64,000 nt of DNA from Sulfobacillus sp. (GTDB lineage: Bacteria; Bacillota; Sulfobacillia; Sulfobacillales; Sulfobacillaceae). Location of the stretch: contig DAIDDL010000012.1 of NCBI GenBank assembly GCA_027309085.1, forward strand, positions 23,032 through 87,031, read 5' to 3'. Below the pieces are notes generated by a model. It did not search any database. It saw only the letters and a program-made list of their open reading frames with translations, and had not been told where the DNA came from. Of the stretch, positions 1 through 8,924 are shown piece after piece. Within the stretch, counting starts at the first letter, position 1, and every line of letters begins with the position of its first letter. Made by a program: the position numbers and the translations under genes.

Positions 1-51
1 ACCCGCATCACCCACGTTATTGTGCGATGTTTCGACACCGATCGCAAGGGA

Positions 52-561
52 CTAGGAGAATTCCCGCGACTGGCGGCGGGATGCTTGAATCAGGGGGCGC
101 TGCGCCGGCAACAGGAGATCGGGCAGGGCATCGGCTGCAAACCAGCGCAGTTCTGTAATTTCCCCATCAGCCGATGCTGGCAGCTGGTCCTGGCTGGCCA
201 CATCCGCCCAATACCCTATCTCCATGTGGCGGCGGTGCGCAGCGCCCGAATAGAAATAATGGAATTGTGAAATGGTAAGGCCGGTTTCTTCAAAAACTTC
301 GCGGGAAGCGGCCTGCTCGGGACTTTCGCCAGCATTGACCCAGCCCGTGAGAAGACCCCAGGGATAGCGCGGCCGGTAGCTGTGCCGCAGCAGCAGTATC
401 TCATCGCCATGCCACAGGACTACGACCACCGCCACCAGAAACTTCGTCTGCGTCAGGTACATGATGCCCTGCACCATGCGCTTCGGCAGGACGCGCCCTA
501 TCAGGAAAAAGCGCAGGCGCCGCCACATTGTACTACATGCCACGGCCACCTGTCTTCCCAC
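52..561 (-). CDS. Nudix hydrolase
   Basis: A 169-residue protein with a complete Nudix box at about residues 73-95: G73, E79, then REVFEETGL with R87, E88, E91 and E92, the metal-binding pattern GX5EX7REUXEEXGU. The family cleaves nucleoside diphosphates linked to another moiety; the substrate here cannot be read from the sequence. The start at 561 is GTG; ATG codons further in (for example before WRRLRFFL) are possible alternatives, and the first 30 residues are basic and may not be translated. It lies 12 bases downstream of the mutase gene on the same strand and is probably cotranscribed with it. Confidence 0.85.
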   Translation of the reverse strand: MGRQVAVACSTMWRRLRFFLIGRVLPKRMVQGIMYLTQTKFLVAVVVVLWHGDEILLLRHSYRPRYPWGLLTGWVNAGESPEQAASREVFEETGLTISQFHYFYSGAAHRRHMEIGYWADVASQDQLPASADGEITELRWFAADALPDLLLPAQRPLIQASRRQSREFS

Positions 562-573
562 CTCGCCGCCCCA

Positions 574-2226
574 TCAAAAGACGGGACGTTCCCGCCATGT
601 TCCGAATACTGCCTTCATCACTTCCACAATTTCGCCTTCTGTGCACCCAGCCCGAACCGCCTCAATAATGGCGGGCATGAGGGGTGCATCATCCTGGGCG
701 CAAGCCTCCCCCAGGTCGCGCAAGGTGTCTTGAACACGCGACTCCAGGCGGCTGGCCCGCCACCGCCTGAGGGAATCCACCTGCTCCCTCTCCACCGACG
801 GGTCAATCCGCAAGAGCGGGATCGACTCCCCGTCCTGCGGCTCTACAAAGGCATTGATGCCCACCATAATCTGTTCGTGACTCTCCAGTTCCTTTTGGTA
901 GATATAGGCGGCATCGGCAATCTCGCGCTGCAGAAATCCGTTTTCAATGCATTCCAACACGCCACCCTGTTCGTTAATGCGCCGGAAATAATCCTCAGCC
1001 ATCTGCTCCATCTGGTCTGTCAGCGCTTCCACATAATAGGAACCGGCCAGGGGGTCGACCGTGTTGGGGACGCCCGTCTCATAAGCCAGGATTTGCTGGG
1101 TGCGCAGAGCAATCTTGACGGCTTTTTCGGTGGGCAGGGAGAGGACCTCATCCATCGAATTGGTGTGCAGAGACTGGGTCCCGCCCAGTACAGCCGCCAT
1201 GGCCTCATAAGCGGTGCGGACAATGTTGTTCTCAGGCTGCTGGGCGGTCAGAGAGCAGCCCGCCGTCTGCGTGTGGAAGCGCATGGTCCACGACTTGGGA
1301 CTTTTTGCCCCATAGACTTCTTTAAGGTGCCGGGCCCAGATGCGGCGCGCCGCCCGGAACTTTGCAATTTCCTCGAAGAAGTCGATGTGGGAATTGAAGA
1401 AGAACGAGAGTCTGGGAGCAAATGCGTCAACATCCAGCCCCGCCTGGATGCCCGCCTCCACATACGCAAAACCGTCCGCCAGGGTAAATGCCAGTTCCTG
1501 CGCCGCAGTCGACCCCGCCTCCCGGATGTGGTAGCCGCTGATGCTGATGGAATTCCACTGGGGCACATAGCGTGTGGCATAAGCCATCATATCCACAATT
1601 ACCCGCATCGACGGCTTCGGAGGGAAAATCCATTCTTTCTGTGCGATATACTCTTTCAAAATATCCGCCTGCAAGGTGCCCCGGAGGTTGTCCCACGACA
1701 CTCCCTGACGTTCCGCCGCCACCAGGTACATCGCCCAGATAATCGGGCCCGGGCCATTGATAGTCATAGACGTAGACACCTTTTCGAGAGGAATACCCTC
1801 GAACAGCCGTTCCATGTCTCCGACATGGTCAATAGCAACCCCCTCGCGGCCGACCTCCCCCAGACTATGCGCGTCGTCCGAGTCGTAGCCCATGAGGCTC
1901 GGCATGTCAAATGCGACAGACAGCCCCGTCTGCCCCTGGTCCAGCAGGTAGTGGAACCGCTCATTGGTTTCGCGCGCCGTACCGAACCCGGCGAACTGCC
2001 GCATCGTCCACAGCCGTCCGCGGTACATCGTCGGGTGGATCCCCCGGGTAAAGGGATAGGCGCCCGGTGTTTCCGGACTTGTTGCCTGTGACACATCATC
2101 TGCGTCATAGACCTCTTTGACGGGCAAGCCCGACAGCGTGCGAAAATTGCGGTGCCCCTGGTACGGATCTCCCGACGGCGAGGAACGCAACGCTGCAGAA
2201 TGATGGTGAAATGCCTCGGTTGCCAT
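574..2226 (-). CDS. B12-dependent acyl-CoA mutase large subunit, isobutyryl-CoA-mutase-like
   Basis: A 550-residue protein covering the TIM-barrel substrate domain of the methylmalonyl-CoA mutase family, without the C-terminal cobalamin-binding domain, so a separate B12-binding subunit is expected (none is seen in the window). The ATG at 2226 has AAAGGAG six bases upstream; a TTG two codons earlier lies too close to it. The position that is Tyr89 in Propionibacterium methylmalonyl-CoA mutase is Phe (LWTMRQFAGF, F78), and the Arg207 position is Gln (KEYIAQKEW, Q196). Phe and Gln are the residues reported for isobutyryl-CoA mutase (Phe80, Gln198), so isobutyryl-CoA to n-butyryl-CoA is the likelier reaction. 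The upstream leucine-dehydrogenase homologue fits branched-chain catabolism. A PduO-type adenosyltransferase at 9961-10503 could supply the cofactor. Confidence 0.85.
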   Translation of the reverse strand: MATEAFHHHSAALRSSPSGDPYQGHRNFRTLSGLPVKEVYDADDVSQATSPETPGAYPFTRGIHPTMYRGRLWTMRQFAGFGTARETNERFHYLLDQGQTGLSVAFDMPSLMGYDSDDAHSLGEVGREGVAIDHVGDMERLFEGIPLEKVSTSMTINGPGPIIWAMYLVAAERQGVSWDNLRGTLQADILKEYIAQKEWIFPPKPSMRVIVDMMAYATRYVPQWNSISISGYHIREAGSTAAQELAFTLADGFAYVEAGIQAGLDVDAFAPRLSFFFNSHIDFFEEIAKFRAARRIWARHLKEVYGAKSPKSWTMRFHTQTAGCSLTAQQPENNIVRTAYEAMAAVLGGTQSLHTNSMDEVLSLPTEKAVKIALRTQQILAYETGVPNTVDPLAGSYYVEALTDQMEQMAEDYFRRINEQGGVLECIENGFLQREIADAAYIYQKELESHEQIMVGINAFVEPQDGESIPLLRIDPSVEREQVDSLRRWRASRLESRVQDTLRDLGEACAQDDAPLMPAIIEAVRAGCTEGEIVEVMKAVFGTWRERPVF

Positions 2227-2368
2227 ACGCAACTCCTTTCACGATAGAAATTCACCGGGTCCGAAAAATGCGACCTCTCCAGCACTTCCTGATAAACTCG
2301 CGCAGCGCCAGACCGCCGCGGTCACAGACGTTCACCGGCTCCCGGTCCGGCCCTCATCTATTGTTTTC

Positions 2369-2397
2369 ATCATACACGGGGGTCCGGGGCTATTCAA
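2369..2397 (-). promoter_or_regulatory. Sigma-A-like promoter for the mutase gene
   Basis: On the minus strand, TTGAAT (2397-2392) and TATGAT (2374-2369) are separated by exactly 17 bases. Transcription would begin near 2362, leaving a leader of about 135 bases before the mutase ATG. I found no B12-box motif in that leader. Confidence 0.6.
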
Positions 2398-2464
2398 CGC
2401 TTCCTAATTGTCGTATTATTTCCTCTTAATCAAAGTTCCCCGGTCTTTATGCGACCGGCGATTG

Positions 2465-3553
2465 CTACTGGGCGGTTTTCGGATGATCTGGCGAAAAAAT
2501 CCGGCGGATCGAATGCAGCAGGTCAATGCGCTCCTCAACCATGGCCATGGCGACGTCCACCGTGGACAGCCCTGTCTCATCTGCGCGCCGGAACACGTCT
2601 CCCAGCAGCTGATAGATATTCTCTACCTGGCGCCGCGCCCGTTCATCATTGTAGCCGTGAATTTCCGTGGCCCCTTGGATGAGGCCGCCCGCATTGGTCA
2701 TAAAGTCGGGCGCATACAGTATTTGGCGGTCGCGGAGGGCATTTCCCATTGAAGGATCTTCCAGCTGGTTGTTGGCCGACCCGGCAATAATTTGGCAGGC
2801 CAGCTTGTCAATGGATCCCCGGTTGACCACATTGCCGAGGGCGCAGGGCGCCAGCACATCGCACGCGGTCTCGAGAATCGTCCACGGGTCCGCCGGCTCA
2901 ATGTTGATCTCCGCGGCTGCTTTCCCGACCACATGGGGATTAATGTCGGCGGCGATGACATAGGCTCCCTCCTGCGCCGCCCGCCGCGCCAATTGATAAC
3001 CCACCTTGCCCAACCCCTGAATGGCCAGTCTCCGGCCCTTGAGAGATGCGGAGCCAAACCGGTGGGACAGGGACGCGCGGATCGCCGCGATGACACCCTG
3101 TGCAGTCATGTCCCCGGTGTCTCCGGACCCGCCGTAGGCTTTAGGCAGCCCAATCAGGTAGCCGGTTTCCTTAGAAATCTGCACTAAGTCCCCTTCGCCA
3201 GTTCCCACATCCTCACCGGTAATGTAGCGGCCCTGCAAAGTTTCCACATACCGCCCAAACGCCCGGAACAATTCTGCCGAGGGTTTCGCGGCGGGATCTT
3301 CGAGGATCACCGCCTGTCCCCCGCCAAAGTCAATTCCCGCCGCCGCGGCCTTATAGGTCATCCCTTCCGACAACCGCAGGACATCTTCAATGGCAGCATC
3401 CTCTGACCCGTAGGGAAACAGGCGGCATCCCCCCAGGGCGGGTCCCAGTGTTGTGTCGTGGATCGCAATAATCGCCCGCAACCCCGTAGTGTGGTCGAAA
3501 TTGAAAATCACCTGCTCATGTCCCCGCTGAGCCATAGCCTTGAAGATGTCCAT
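2465..3553 (-). CDS. Leucine dehydrogenase homologue with K80Q substitution
   Basis: A 362-residue protein collinear with Bacillus leucine dehydrogenase, a family that oxidatively deaminates branched-chain amino acids with NAD. Visible motifs: IIAIHDTTLGPALGG (about 28-42), substrate lysine K68 in MTYKAAAAG, EDVGT with the conserved Asp (about 114), the NAD-binding GLGKVG (about 180) and NAGGLI (about 290). The residue equal to catalytic Lys80 is Gln: DFGGGQAV replaces the family's LGGGKTV, and the codon reads CAG. The protein may therefore be inactive, altered in reaction, or a binding or regulatory version. The ATG at 3553 is preceded by AAGGGGGAA. It lies upstream of the mutase gene on the same strand, with a separate promoter between them. 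Confidence 0.85.
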   Translation of the reverse strand: MDIFKAMAQRGHEQVIFNFDHTTGLRAIIAIHDTTLGPALGGCRLFPYGSEDAAIEDVLRLSEGMTYKAAAAGIDFGGGQAVILEDPAAKPSAELFRAFGRYVETLQGRYITGEDVGTGEGDLVQISKETGYLIGLPKAYGGSGDTGDMTAQGVIAAIRASLSHRFGSASLKGRRLAIQGLGKVGYQLARRAAQEGAYVIAADINPHVVGKAAAEINIEPADPWTILETACDVLAPCALGNVVNRGSIDKLACQIIAGSANNQLEDPSMGNALRDRQILYAPDFMTNAGGLIQGATEIHGYNDERARRQVENIYQLLGDVFRRADETGLSTVDVAMAMVEERIDLLHSIRRIFSPDHPKTAQ

Positions 3554-3649
3554 AGAATTCCCCCTTGTCTGCGACCAGTCTTATGAGAAAGTTCGCATTC
3601 CTCCCTATGACTTTAGCGGCAATGGCCACGCTTTGCAATGCCAGTGGGG

Positions 3650-4501
3650 TTAGGGTTTGGACTGGGTCGAGGCGACTTCGTCCCCCGCCCACACCAGGCC
3701 TCCGGCCCCTTCTCCCGGAACCATTCCCACCAGTCCGCCCTCTTGGCCGCCTAACGACACTGCAGGCCATGCCGTATGCCGCGACGTCTCTGCCTGGGGT
3801 CTGAGAACCGCTAGCGGCGTCCGCTGGGCGCCTTGCCCCATGGGGTTGTCGCGCAGCAGAGTCCGCACCAGCTCTATGTCCACCCGTGACGAAGCGGCTA
3901 GAACTTCGGCGCCAATATCATTCACATCCACAATCGCCACTGGCGCGCGCAAGACCTTCGCCAGCCGCTCAGCGGTTTCCTTGGCGCGTTCGGGAGCCAG
4001 CACAATGTATTCATTATACGGGGGAATCGTCGTTGGTCCGGGGCCGTCAATAGCCGCAACCTTCCTTCCGGCAATGCGGTAGAAATCTCCCGACCGTCCC
4101 GTAATGCGGTCCATGGCCCCTGCCGATGCGGCAGCGAGAATTCTTGGCAGGCCAGCCTGGCGGATCGCCATTTCCATTGTTTCCGGGCGGGCGAGACCCA
4201 GACCGTATCCCAGCTGGCGCACATGCCGCGCCAGCCAGCGAGCTGACCACCGCGGCTTGACTTGATTGAGCAGCACTGCGCGGCCCTCGGCGATCGCCAC
4301 GACTTTTTCACCGATCACCACAATGTCGCGCGGGGTGACTTTTCCCTGAAAATACGGCACTACCGTCTTCAGCAGATCTTCTCCGGGCACTACCAGATGG
4401 CTGCGGACAACAAATCGGCAGAACTGCTGGTTGCCTGCTGTCCGTGCGGGCTTTTCAATCCAAGTGCCGTTGCCTTCGGAGTTGTTGACAGGACTCGCCA
4501 T
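3650..4501 (-). CDS. CofE-like (F420-0:gamma-glutamyl ligase family) protein
   Basis: About 283 residues. Features of the coenzyme F420:L-glutamate ligase fold are visible: TPRDIVVIGEKVVAIAEGR in the N-terminal third, a proline- and glycine-rich central segment (GPGPTTIPPYNEYIVLAP), a VDVNDIG motif (about 195) and DNPMGQG...TPL near residue 230, matching the family's MGQGDE..TP signature. In methanogens and actinobacteria the family adds glutamates to F420; in Firmicutes homologues occur without a known F420 pathway, so the substrate is unknown. I chose the ATG at 4501, eight bases from GGAG; the ATG at 4507 is too close to it. The last 60 residues are rich in Gly and Ala. Confidence 0.6.
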   Translation of the reverse strand: MASPVNNSEGNGTWIEKPARTAGNQQFCRFVVRSHLVVPGEDLLKTVVPYFQGKVTPRDIVVIGEKVVAIAEGRAVLLNQVKPRWSARWLARHVRQLGYGLGLARPETMEMAIRQAGLPRILAAASAGAMDRITGRSGDFYRIAGRKVAAIDGPGPTTIPPYNEYIVLAPERAKETAERLAKVLRAPVAIVDVNDIGAEVLAASSRVDIELVRTLLRDNPMGQGAQRTPLAVLRPQAETSRHTAWPAVSLGGQEGGLVGMVPGEGAGGLVWAGDEVASTQSKP

Positions 4502-4756
4502 GATCATCTCTCCCTTGCTGCATTGATACCATCTAGAGTATGCGGCCCGGGCGGCCGGGACACTTCACCCGCAGCGTCAGGTTCTTCCAGTGCGGCATCT
4601 TTTTCCCGTTCCGTTCAAATGATCCCAGCAGACTGCCCGCTCCACGACACTGGTATTGGCCCAGAACGGGCCTGCCTGAGCGGCAAAAAGCCCATGCCTA
4701 AAGATGTTGTCTTTGGCCCTAGGGCCTGAAGCCTCAGAGATGAGCGCATAAAAAAA

Positions 4757-4782
4757 GATGCTGGCCTGAAGAGGCCAGCATC
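4757..4782 (-). terminator. Rho-independent terminator of the aldolase gene
   Basis: A perfect 10-base stem GATGCTGGCC / GGCCAGCATC with a six-base loop. The A-run at 4750-4756 becomes a U-tract immediately after the stem on the minus strand, just downstream of the aldolase stop codon. Confidence 0.85.
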
Positions 4783-4801
4783 AAAATATGCCCAGTTCCC
4801 A

Positions 4802-5770
4802 CTATCCCGGGTAATTGGCTAAAAGCTGGTGAATATCTTCAGCCAACGTGATGGCTTCATGATACGACTGCTGCCAGACATTGCGGCCGAAAATCAGTCC
4901 CGTTGCACCGTTCTCCATACACAGCCGGGCCTTCCCCATGGTATCTTGCTCCGAAGCCTTCTCACCCCCAGCAAAAATCACCAAGGAGCGGCCGCCGGAG
5001 CGGATAATCTGCGCTAACGCCTCGGGCATGGTCCACTGCCGCTGGTAAACCTTGGGCGCATCAGTCAAATCGGCGTCAACGTTGGGCACGTTGACCTTGA
5101 TCACGTCGGCTCCCAGTTCCTGAGCAGTCCGGGCCGCATAATCAATAGCGTACACACTGTCCTTCCCGCCTTTGGCCTCAACTGCTGAGCCGCGGGGATA
5201 GCTCCACACCACTACCGGGAGCCCGAAGCGGTTGGCATCCTCGCGGACTTGGCGGAACTGCGCAAAGTCTTCCGCCTGCCGGGGGGACCCCACATAGAGC
5301 GTGTATCCCACGGCATCCGCTCCCATCCGGACAGCATCTTCAACCGAGGCATTCAGAGAGGAAAATGGTGCATCATCCGCGGGAATTTCGGTTTTGCCAT
5401 TCAATTTCAGAATCAGCGGCACCTGTCCAGCATATTCTGGGTAGTACTTCTCTGCCAGCCCGATTTGGCAGGCAATAGCAGAAAAATGACCATCCAGCGC
5501 AATGCGAAATTGAAATGCGGGATCCTGACTTTCGGGCGCCTCCAGAAAATCACGGGGTCCATGCTCCAATCCCTGGTCAATCGGCAGAATCATCAACGTC
5601 CCGTTGGCTGGTCCCGCCCCATATAAAAGCCGGTAAAGGCGTGCTTTTTTTCCGGCATTCAAACTTAATTGATCGAGGTGCGTACGAGTCTCTAGACCTG
5701 CCATAATGAATGCGTCATTCCCTTCGTTTTTCGGTTCGTTTTCTGTTCCCATCATAACAGACATTGTCAA
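4802..5770 (-). CDS. Class I fructose-bisphosphate aldolase (DhnA/DeoC type)
   Basis: A 322-residue protein of the archaeal-type class I aldolase family, which interconverts fructose 1,6-bisphosphate and triose phosphates. Seen: the N-terminal MILPIDQGLEHGP (about 60), GADAVGYTLYVGS (about 150), VVVWSYPRG (about 187), the Schiff-base lysine in GADVIKVNVP (about 224), and the phosphate-binding GGEKA (about 270) and GLIFGRNVWQ near the C terminus. The first 23 residues are poorly conserved in character, and MAGLETR at about 5701 is an alternative start. A minus-strand TATAAT at 5776-5771 would place a transcription start inside the first codons, which favours the shorter form. The gene stands alone, ahead of a strong terminator. 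Confidence 0.88.
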   Translation of the reverse strand: MTMSVMMGTENEPKNEGNDAFIMAGLETRTHLDQLSLNAGKKARLYRLLYGAGPANGTLMILPIDQGLEHGPRDFLEAPESQDPAFQFRIALDGHFSAIACQIGLAEKYYPEYAGQVPLILKLNGKTEIPADDAPFSSLNASVEDAVRMGADAVGYTLYVGSPRQAEDFAQFRQVREDANRFGLPVVVWSYPRGSAVEAKGGKDSVYAIDYAARTAQELGADVIKVNVPNVDADLTDAPKVYQRQWTMPEALAQIIRSGGRSLVIFAGGEKASEQDTMGKARLCMENGATGLIFGRNVWQQSYHEAITLAEDIHQLLANYPG

Positions 5771-6054
5771 ATTATAGAATCGGCACCTGTCGGAAATGGA
5801 GCTTCAGGGTCTCCAATGACGCAGGCCGTCCGGCTCTGATAGCGTGCCCAAAAGGCCGTGTCTTTCCGCATAGCGGCAGTTTCACGGATGCAGTCTTGCG
5901 GTTCGCCGGCAGGATTCCGTAGTGATGTCTGGTATCATCAAAAGAAGGGCGCGTCCCTTTGGGATGCGCCAGCATGGAGCCTGAGCCTGTGGTCAATCCC
6001 TAAAACTGACAGCATGGCCGGGCCCATCAGTTGCGGGTCAAGGAGGACAAGCGC

Positions 6055-7800
6055 ATGCATGTTTCATCTACCCTGCATTACCGGATTGCCATGATGCATC
6101 CGGGCAGCCACCGTTTCCAGGTGCGGATCAAGTGGTCTGGGCCTGGGGAATTTCCTGAGCAGTGGGCGTTGCCCGTGTGGACACCCGGCTCTTATCTCGT
6201 CAGAGAATTCTCCAAACATGTCGGACCCGTCCGGGCAGCATCTCCCAGCAAGCCGCTGGCGGTGCGCAAGACGGGCAAGTCCACGTGGAGCGTGGACTTG
6301 CCCGAGCCGGATGCGCCTGTAACCCTAGAATATGAAGTCTATGCGTTTGAGTTGAGCGTGCGCACCAGCTACCTCGATGCCGTGCGGGGCTATTTCAACG
6401 GCGCCAACGTCTTTCTCTATCCACAGACCGCCGCGCCTTATACTATCGAGCTGGAAGTTGTCCCCGCGCCGGGCTGGGACGTGGCCACAGCTTTAGACCG
6501 GCTCCCACAGCCAGGATTTGTCTATGCCGCGCCCGACTACGACACGTTGGTGGACAGCCCAGTGGAATGCGGCATGCTGCGCCGTGAAACATTTACGGTC
6601 GGCGGCACCGTGCATGAATTGGTTTTGACAGGTCTGGACCAGATTGATGTCTCCCCCCTCCTCCGCGACCTTCCGCCCATCATTCAGGCGGCTCAAGACG
6701 TGTTTGGAGGCCCGCTGCCCTATGACCGCTACGTCTTTCTCGTGCACGGGGCTCAGGGGACCGGAGGCGGCTTGGAGCACCGCAATTCAGCCAGCATCAT
6801 TTTTGACCGGTTTATGCTCCACAATCCAGACCAGTACCCCAGAGTGCTGGCGCTGTTCGCTCACGAATACTTCCATGTCTGGAATGTGAAACGGCTGCAC
6901 CCGCATAACCTCGGGCCCTTCGATTATCAGCATGAAGTCTTCACGACTCTCTTGTGGGTGCTCGAAGGCTGGACCGACTATTATGCCTGGATCCTCCTGG
7001 CCCGCGCCGGTGCCGTGGAGCCCACCGTGGTGCTGAAGCACTTTGCCGAGTCCCTGCGGATTTTGGATGGCACCCCGGGACGCGCTGTGCAAAGCGTGGC
7101 AGAGGCGTCGTGGGACACGTGGATCAAGTTTTACCGACCAGACGGCGATTCTCCCAATAGTACCGTCAGCTACTATCTGAAAGGCGCCTTGGTTGCCCTC
7201 TTTTTGGACTTGTCCCTGCGCCGCGCCACCGCAGGCCAGTCCAGTCTCGACGCCGTCATGCGTGATCTGTGGGACCAGTACGGCGACCGGGGCTACGGAG
7301 ACGGAGCCGTCGAAGAGGCCCTCATCAAGGCAGGCGGCCCCATCGTGCGGCAGTGGCTTGAGGGCTGGGCCTACGGAACAGCGGAATGGGACAGCCAGAT
7401 TTGGGCAGATTTTGGTCTCACCCTGACCCGAGACTTCAAAAATCCGCAACAAGCCGGCGTGTTCACAGGAATCATTCCGGAACGTATGGAAAATGGCGGG
7501 ATTCTCATCAAGCATGTGCTGCGGGGAAGTCCCGCAGAGGCAGCGGGACTTGGACCGGGAGATGAGTGGATTGCCCTGGACACTGCCCGCATCCGCTTCC
7601 AGGATCTCGAGACCCGTCTGGCCCAGTGCGCCACGGGGCAGGAGATCACACTGAGCATTTTCCGCAATAACCAACTGCAGACATACGGGGTGGTGCCAGA
7701 GCCCCCGCGGCCCAGCCAGTGGGCTCTCACCCGGCTGTCCGCCAGCACAGAAAAGGCCCGCCAACAATTTCGCGAATGGTTGGGAGCCCCTCTGCCTTAA
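6055..7800 (+). CDS. M61-family metallopeptidase with C-terminal PDZ domain
   Basis: A 581-residue protein of the glycyl-aminopeptidase (M61) family. The N-terminal beta domain is followed by a thermolysin-like catalytic domain with the zinc motif HEYFH at about residue 270 and a candidate third ligand, Glu, in LEGWTDYY about 34 residues later. A PDZ domain is present near residues 470-550 (GILIKHVLRGSPAEAAGLGPGDE). No signal peptide is visible, so a cytoplasmic aminopeptidase role is likely. The ATG at 6055 was chosen because AAGGAGG lies nine bases upstream; an in-frame start at 6031 precedes this ribosome-binding site. The gene is transcribed away from the aldolase. Confidence 0.88.
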   Translation: MHVSSTLHYRIAMMHPGSHRFQVRIKWSGPGEFPEQWALPVWTPGSYLVREFSKHVGPVRAASPSKPLAVRKTGKSTWSVDLPEPDAPVTLEYEVYAFELSVRTSYLDAVRGYFNGANVFLYPQTAAPYTIELEVVPAPGWDVATALDRLPQPGFVYAAPDYDTLVDSPVECGMLRRETFTVGGTVHELVLTGLDQIDVSPLLRDLPPIIQAAQDVFGGPLPYDRYVFLVHGAQGTGGGLEHRNSASIIFDRFMLHNPDQYPRVLALFAHEYFHVWNVKRLHPHNLGPFDYQHEVFTTLLWVLEGWTDYYAWILLARAGAVEPTVVLKHFAESLRILDGTPGRAVQSVAEASWDTWIKFYRPDGDSPNSTVSYYLKGALVALFLDLSLRRATAGQSSLDAVMRDLWDQYGDRGYGDGAVEEALIKAGGPIVRQWLEGWAYGTAEWDSQIWADFGLTLTRDFKNPQQAGVFTGIIPERMENGGILIKHVLRGSPAEAAGLGPGDEWIALDTARIRFQDLETRLAQCATGQEITLSIFRNNQLQTYGVVPEPPRPSQWALTRLSASTEKARQQFREWLGAPLP

Positions 7801-7804
7801 CTGA

Positions 7805-8779
7805 TTACGAGTGCGACATTTCCAGTGCGGGAGCGGTGAGGAGATAATGGCGGGCTGATTCCACCGCTGTGGCCACCTCGCCGAACCCTGCGGAAATCAG
7901 CTTGACTTTGCCGGGATAGCTTACGATATCCCCGGCCGCGAATACACCGGGAAGATTAGTGTGCATCGCCGAATTCACCGCAATCTCATGGCCGTTCAGG
8001 GTGAGGTTCCAGTCATGAAAAATCGTGGTCCCCGGCACCAGACCGATGGCCACGATCACCCGGCTGACGTCCAGGCGGGTGATCCCCTGAGTCTGATTGT
8101 GCTGCAGGTGCGCCACCGACAGCATCTCCTGGTCTCCGTCAAGCCCAACCAGCTCGTGGCGCGGCAGCAATTCCACATTCGGCAGCGCCTGAAGTTTCGC
8201 CAGACTGTCTTCATGACACTGGAATTGGTCCCGCCGGTGAATCATCCAGACTTTTTTGGCAACCGGAGCCACGGCCATCGCCCAGTCGGCGGCCGAATCC
8301 CCGCCACCCACAACCAGGACGGGCTGGTCCCGGAAGACACTCAGATCCCTAACCACGTAATGCAAACCGCGGCCTTCGAACCGGTCTATCGCGTCCTGGT
8401 TAAAGCGCCGCGGGATGAACTCCCCGATCCCGGCTGTGATAATGACCGCACGCCCAGCAAACCGGCCGTGGTCGGTCTCGATATGCCACAGCCCGCCCTT
8501 CGCCTCCAAAGTCCTGGCCGTGGTCCCCAAGAGAATCTGGGAAGGATATTGCTGCGCCTGCCGCTTAAGCTGCTCCACCAGGTCATGCCCCGTCACCGCC
8601 GGAAACCCGCCCACATCATAAATCGGCTTCTGTGGATATAAGTGCTCCAACTGCCCGCCTAGACTGGACAGCCGTTCAATCATCGTTGTTTTCAGATGGT
8701 GCAAGCCTGTGAGATACAAGCCGTACAAACCAACCGGACCCCCGCCAACTACAAGCACATCGGCTGAGCTCTCTCCCAT
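7805..8779 (-). CDS. Thioredoxin-reductase-like ferredoxin-NADP+ reductase
   Basis: A 324-residue flavoprotein of the YumC type. FAD-binding GGGPVGLYGLY is at about 12-22, GGQLEHLYPQK around 42-52, the NADPH motif VVGGGDSAADWA at about 155-166, and the C-terminal FAD contact GVFAAGDIVSYPGKVKLI near 280. The CxxC of true thioredoxin reductases is missing, as in this family, which passes electrons between NADPH and ferredoxin. The ATG at 8779 has GAGGGAA upstream. It ends four bases from the convergent M61 gene, with no obvious terminator between. Confidence 0.88.
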   Translation of the reverse strand: MGESSADVLVVGGGPVGLYGLYLTGLHHLKTTMIERLSSLGGQLEHLYPQKPIYDVGGFPAVTGHDLVEQLKRQAQQYPSQILLGTTARTLEAKGGLWHIETDHGRFAGRAVIITAGIGEFIPRRFNQDAIDRFEGRGLHYVVRDLSVFRDQPVLVVGGGDSAADWAMAVAPVAKKVWMIHRRDQFQCHEDSLAKLQALPNVELLPRHELVGLDGDQEMLSVAHLQHNQTQGITRLDVSRVIVAIGLVPGTTIFHDWNLTLNGHEIAVNSAMHTNLPGVFAAGDIVSYPGKVKLISAGFGEVATAVESARHYLLTAPALEMSHS

Positions 8780-8924
8780 GGTGTTCCCTCACTGTCCTCG
8801 TTCTCCATTGGGAATCCGCAAGAATTCCTTTCTCAGTGTAGCCAATAAATTTTCGTCTTGTCAAAAATCGCATTTCGCAGTATCGTCGTCTGAAAACTTC
8901 TATTTGATCTAAGGTGGTGCTCAA

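Noticed and set aside
1..51. Partial gene at the left edge
   Set aside because: Only 51 bases precede the Nudix stop codon, and nothing in them can be assigned.
382..2091. Plus-strand open frame of 569 codons
   Set aside because: It lies antisense to the Nudix and mutase genes, which have clear family motifs. The frame is open because of high G+C, and its product has no recognisable motif.
2227..2362. Cobalamin riboswitch in front of the B12-dependent mutase
   Set aside because: The leader has the right length for a regulatory RNA, but no B12-box or matching stem arrangement was found.
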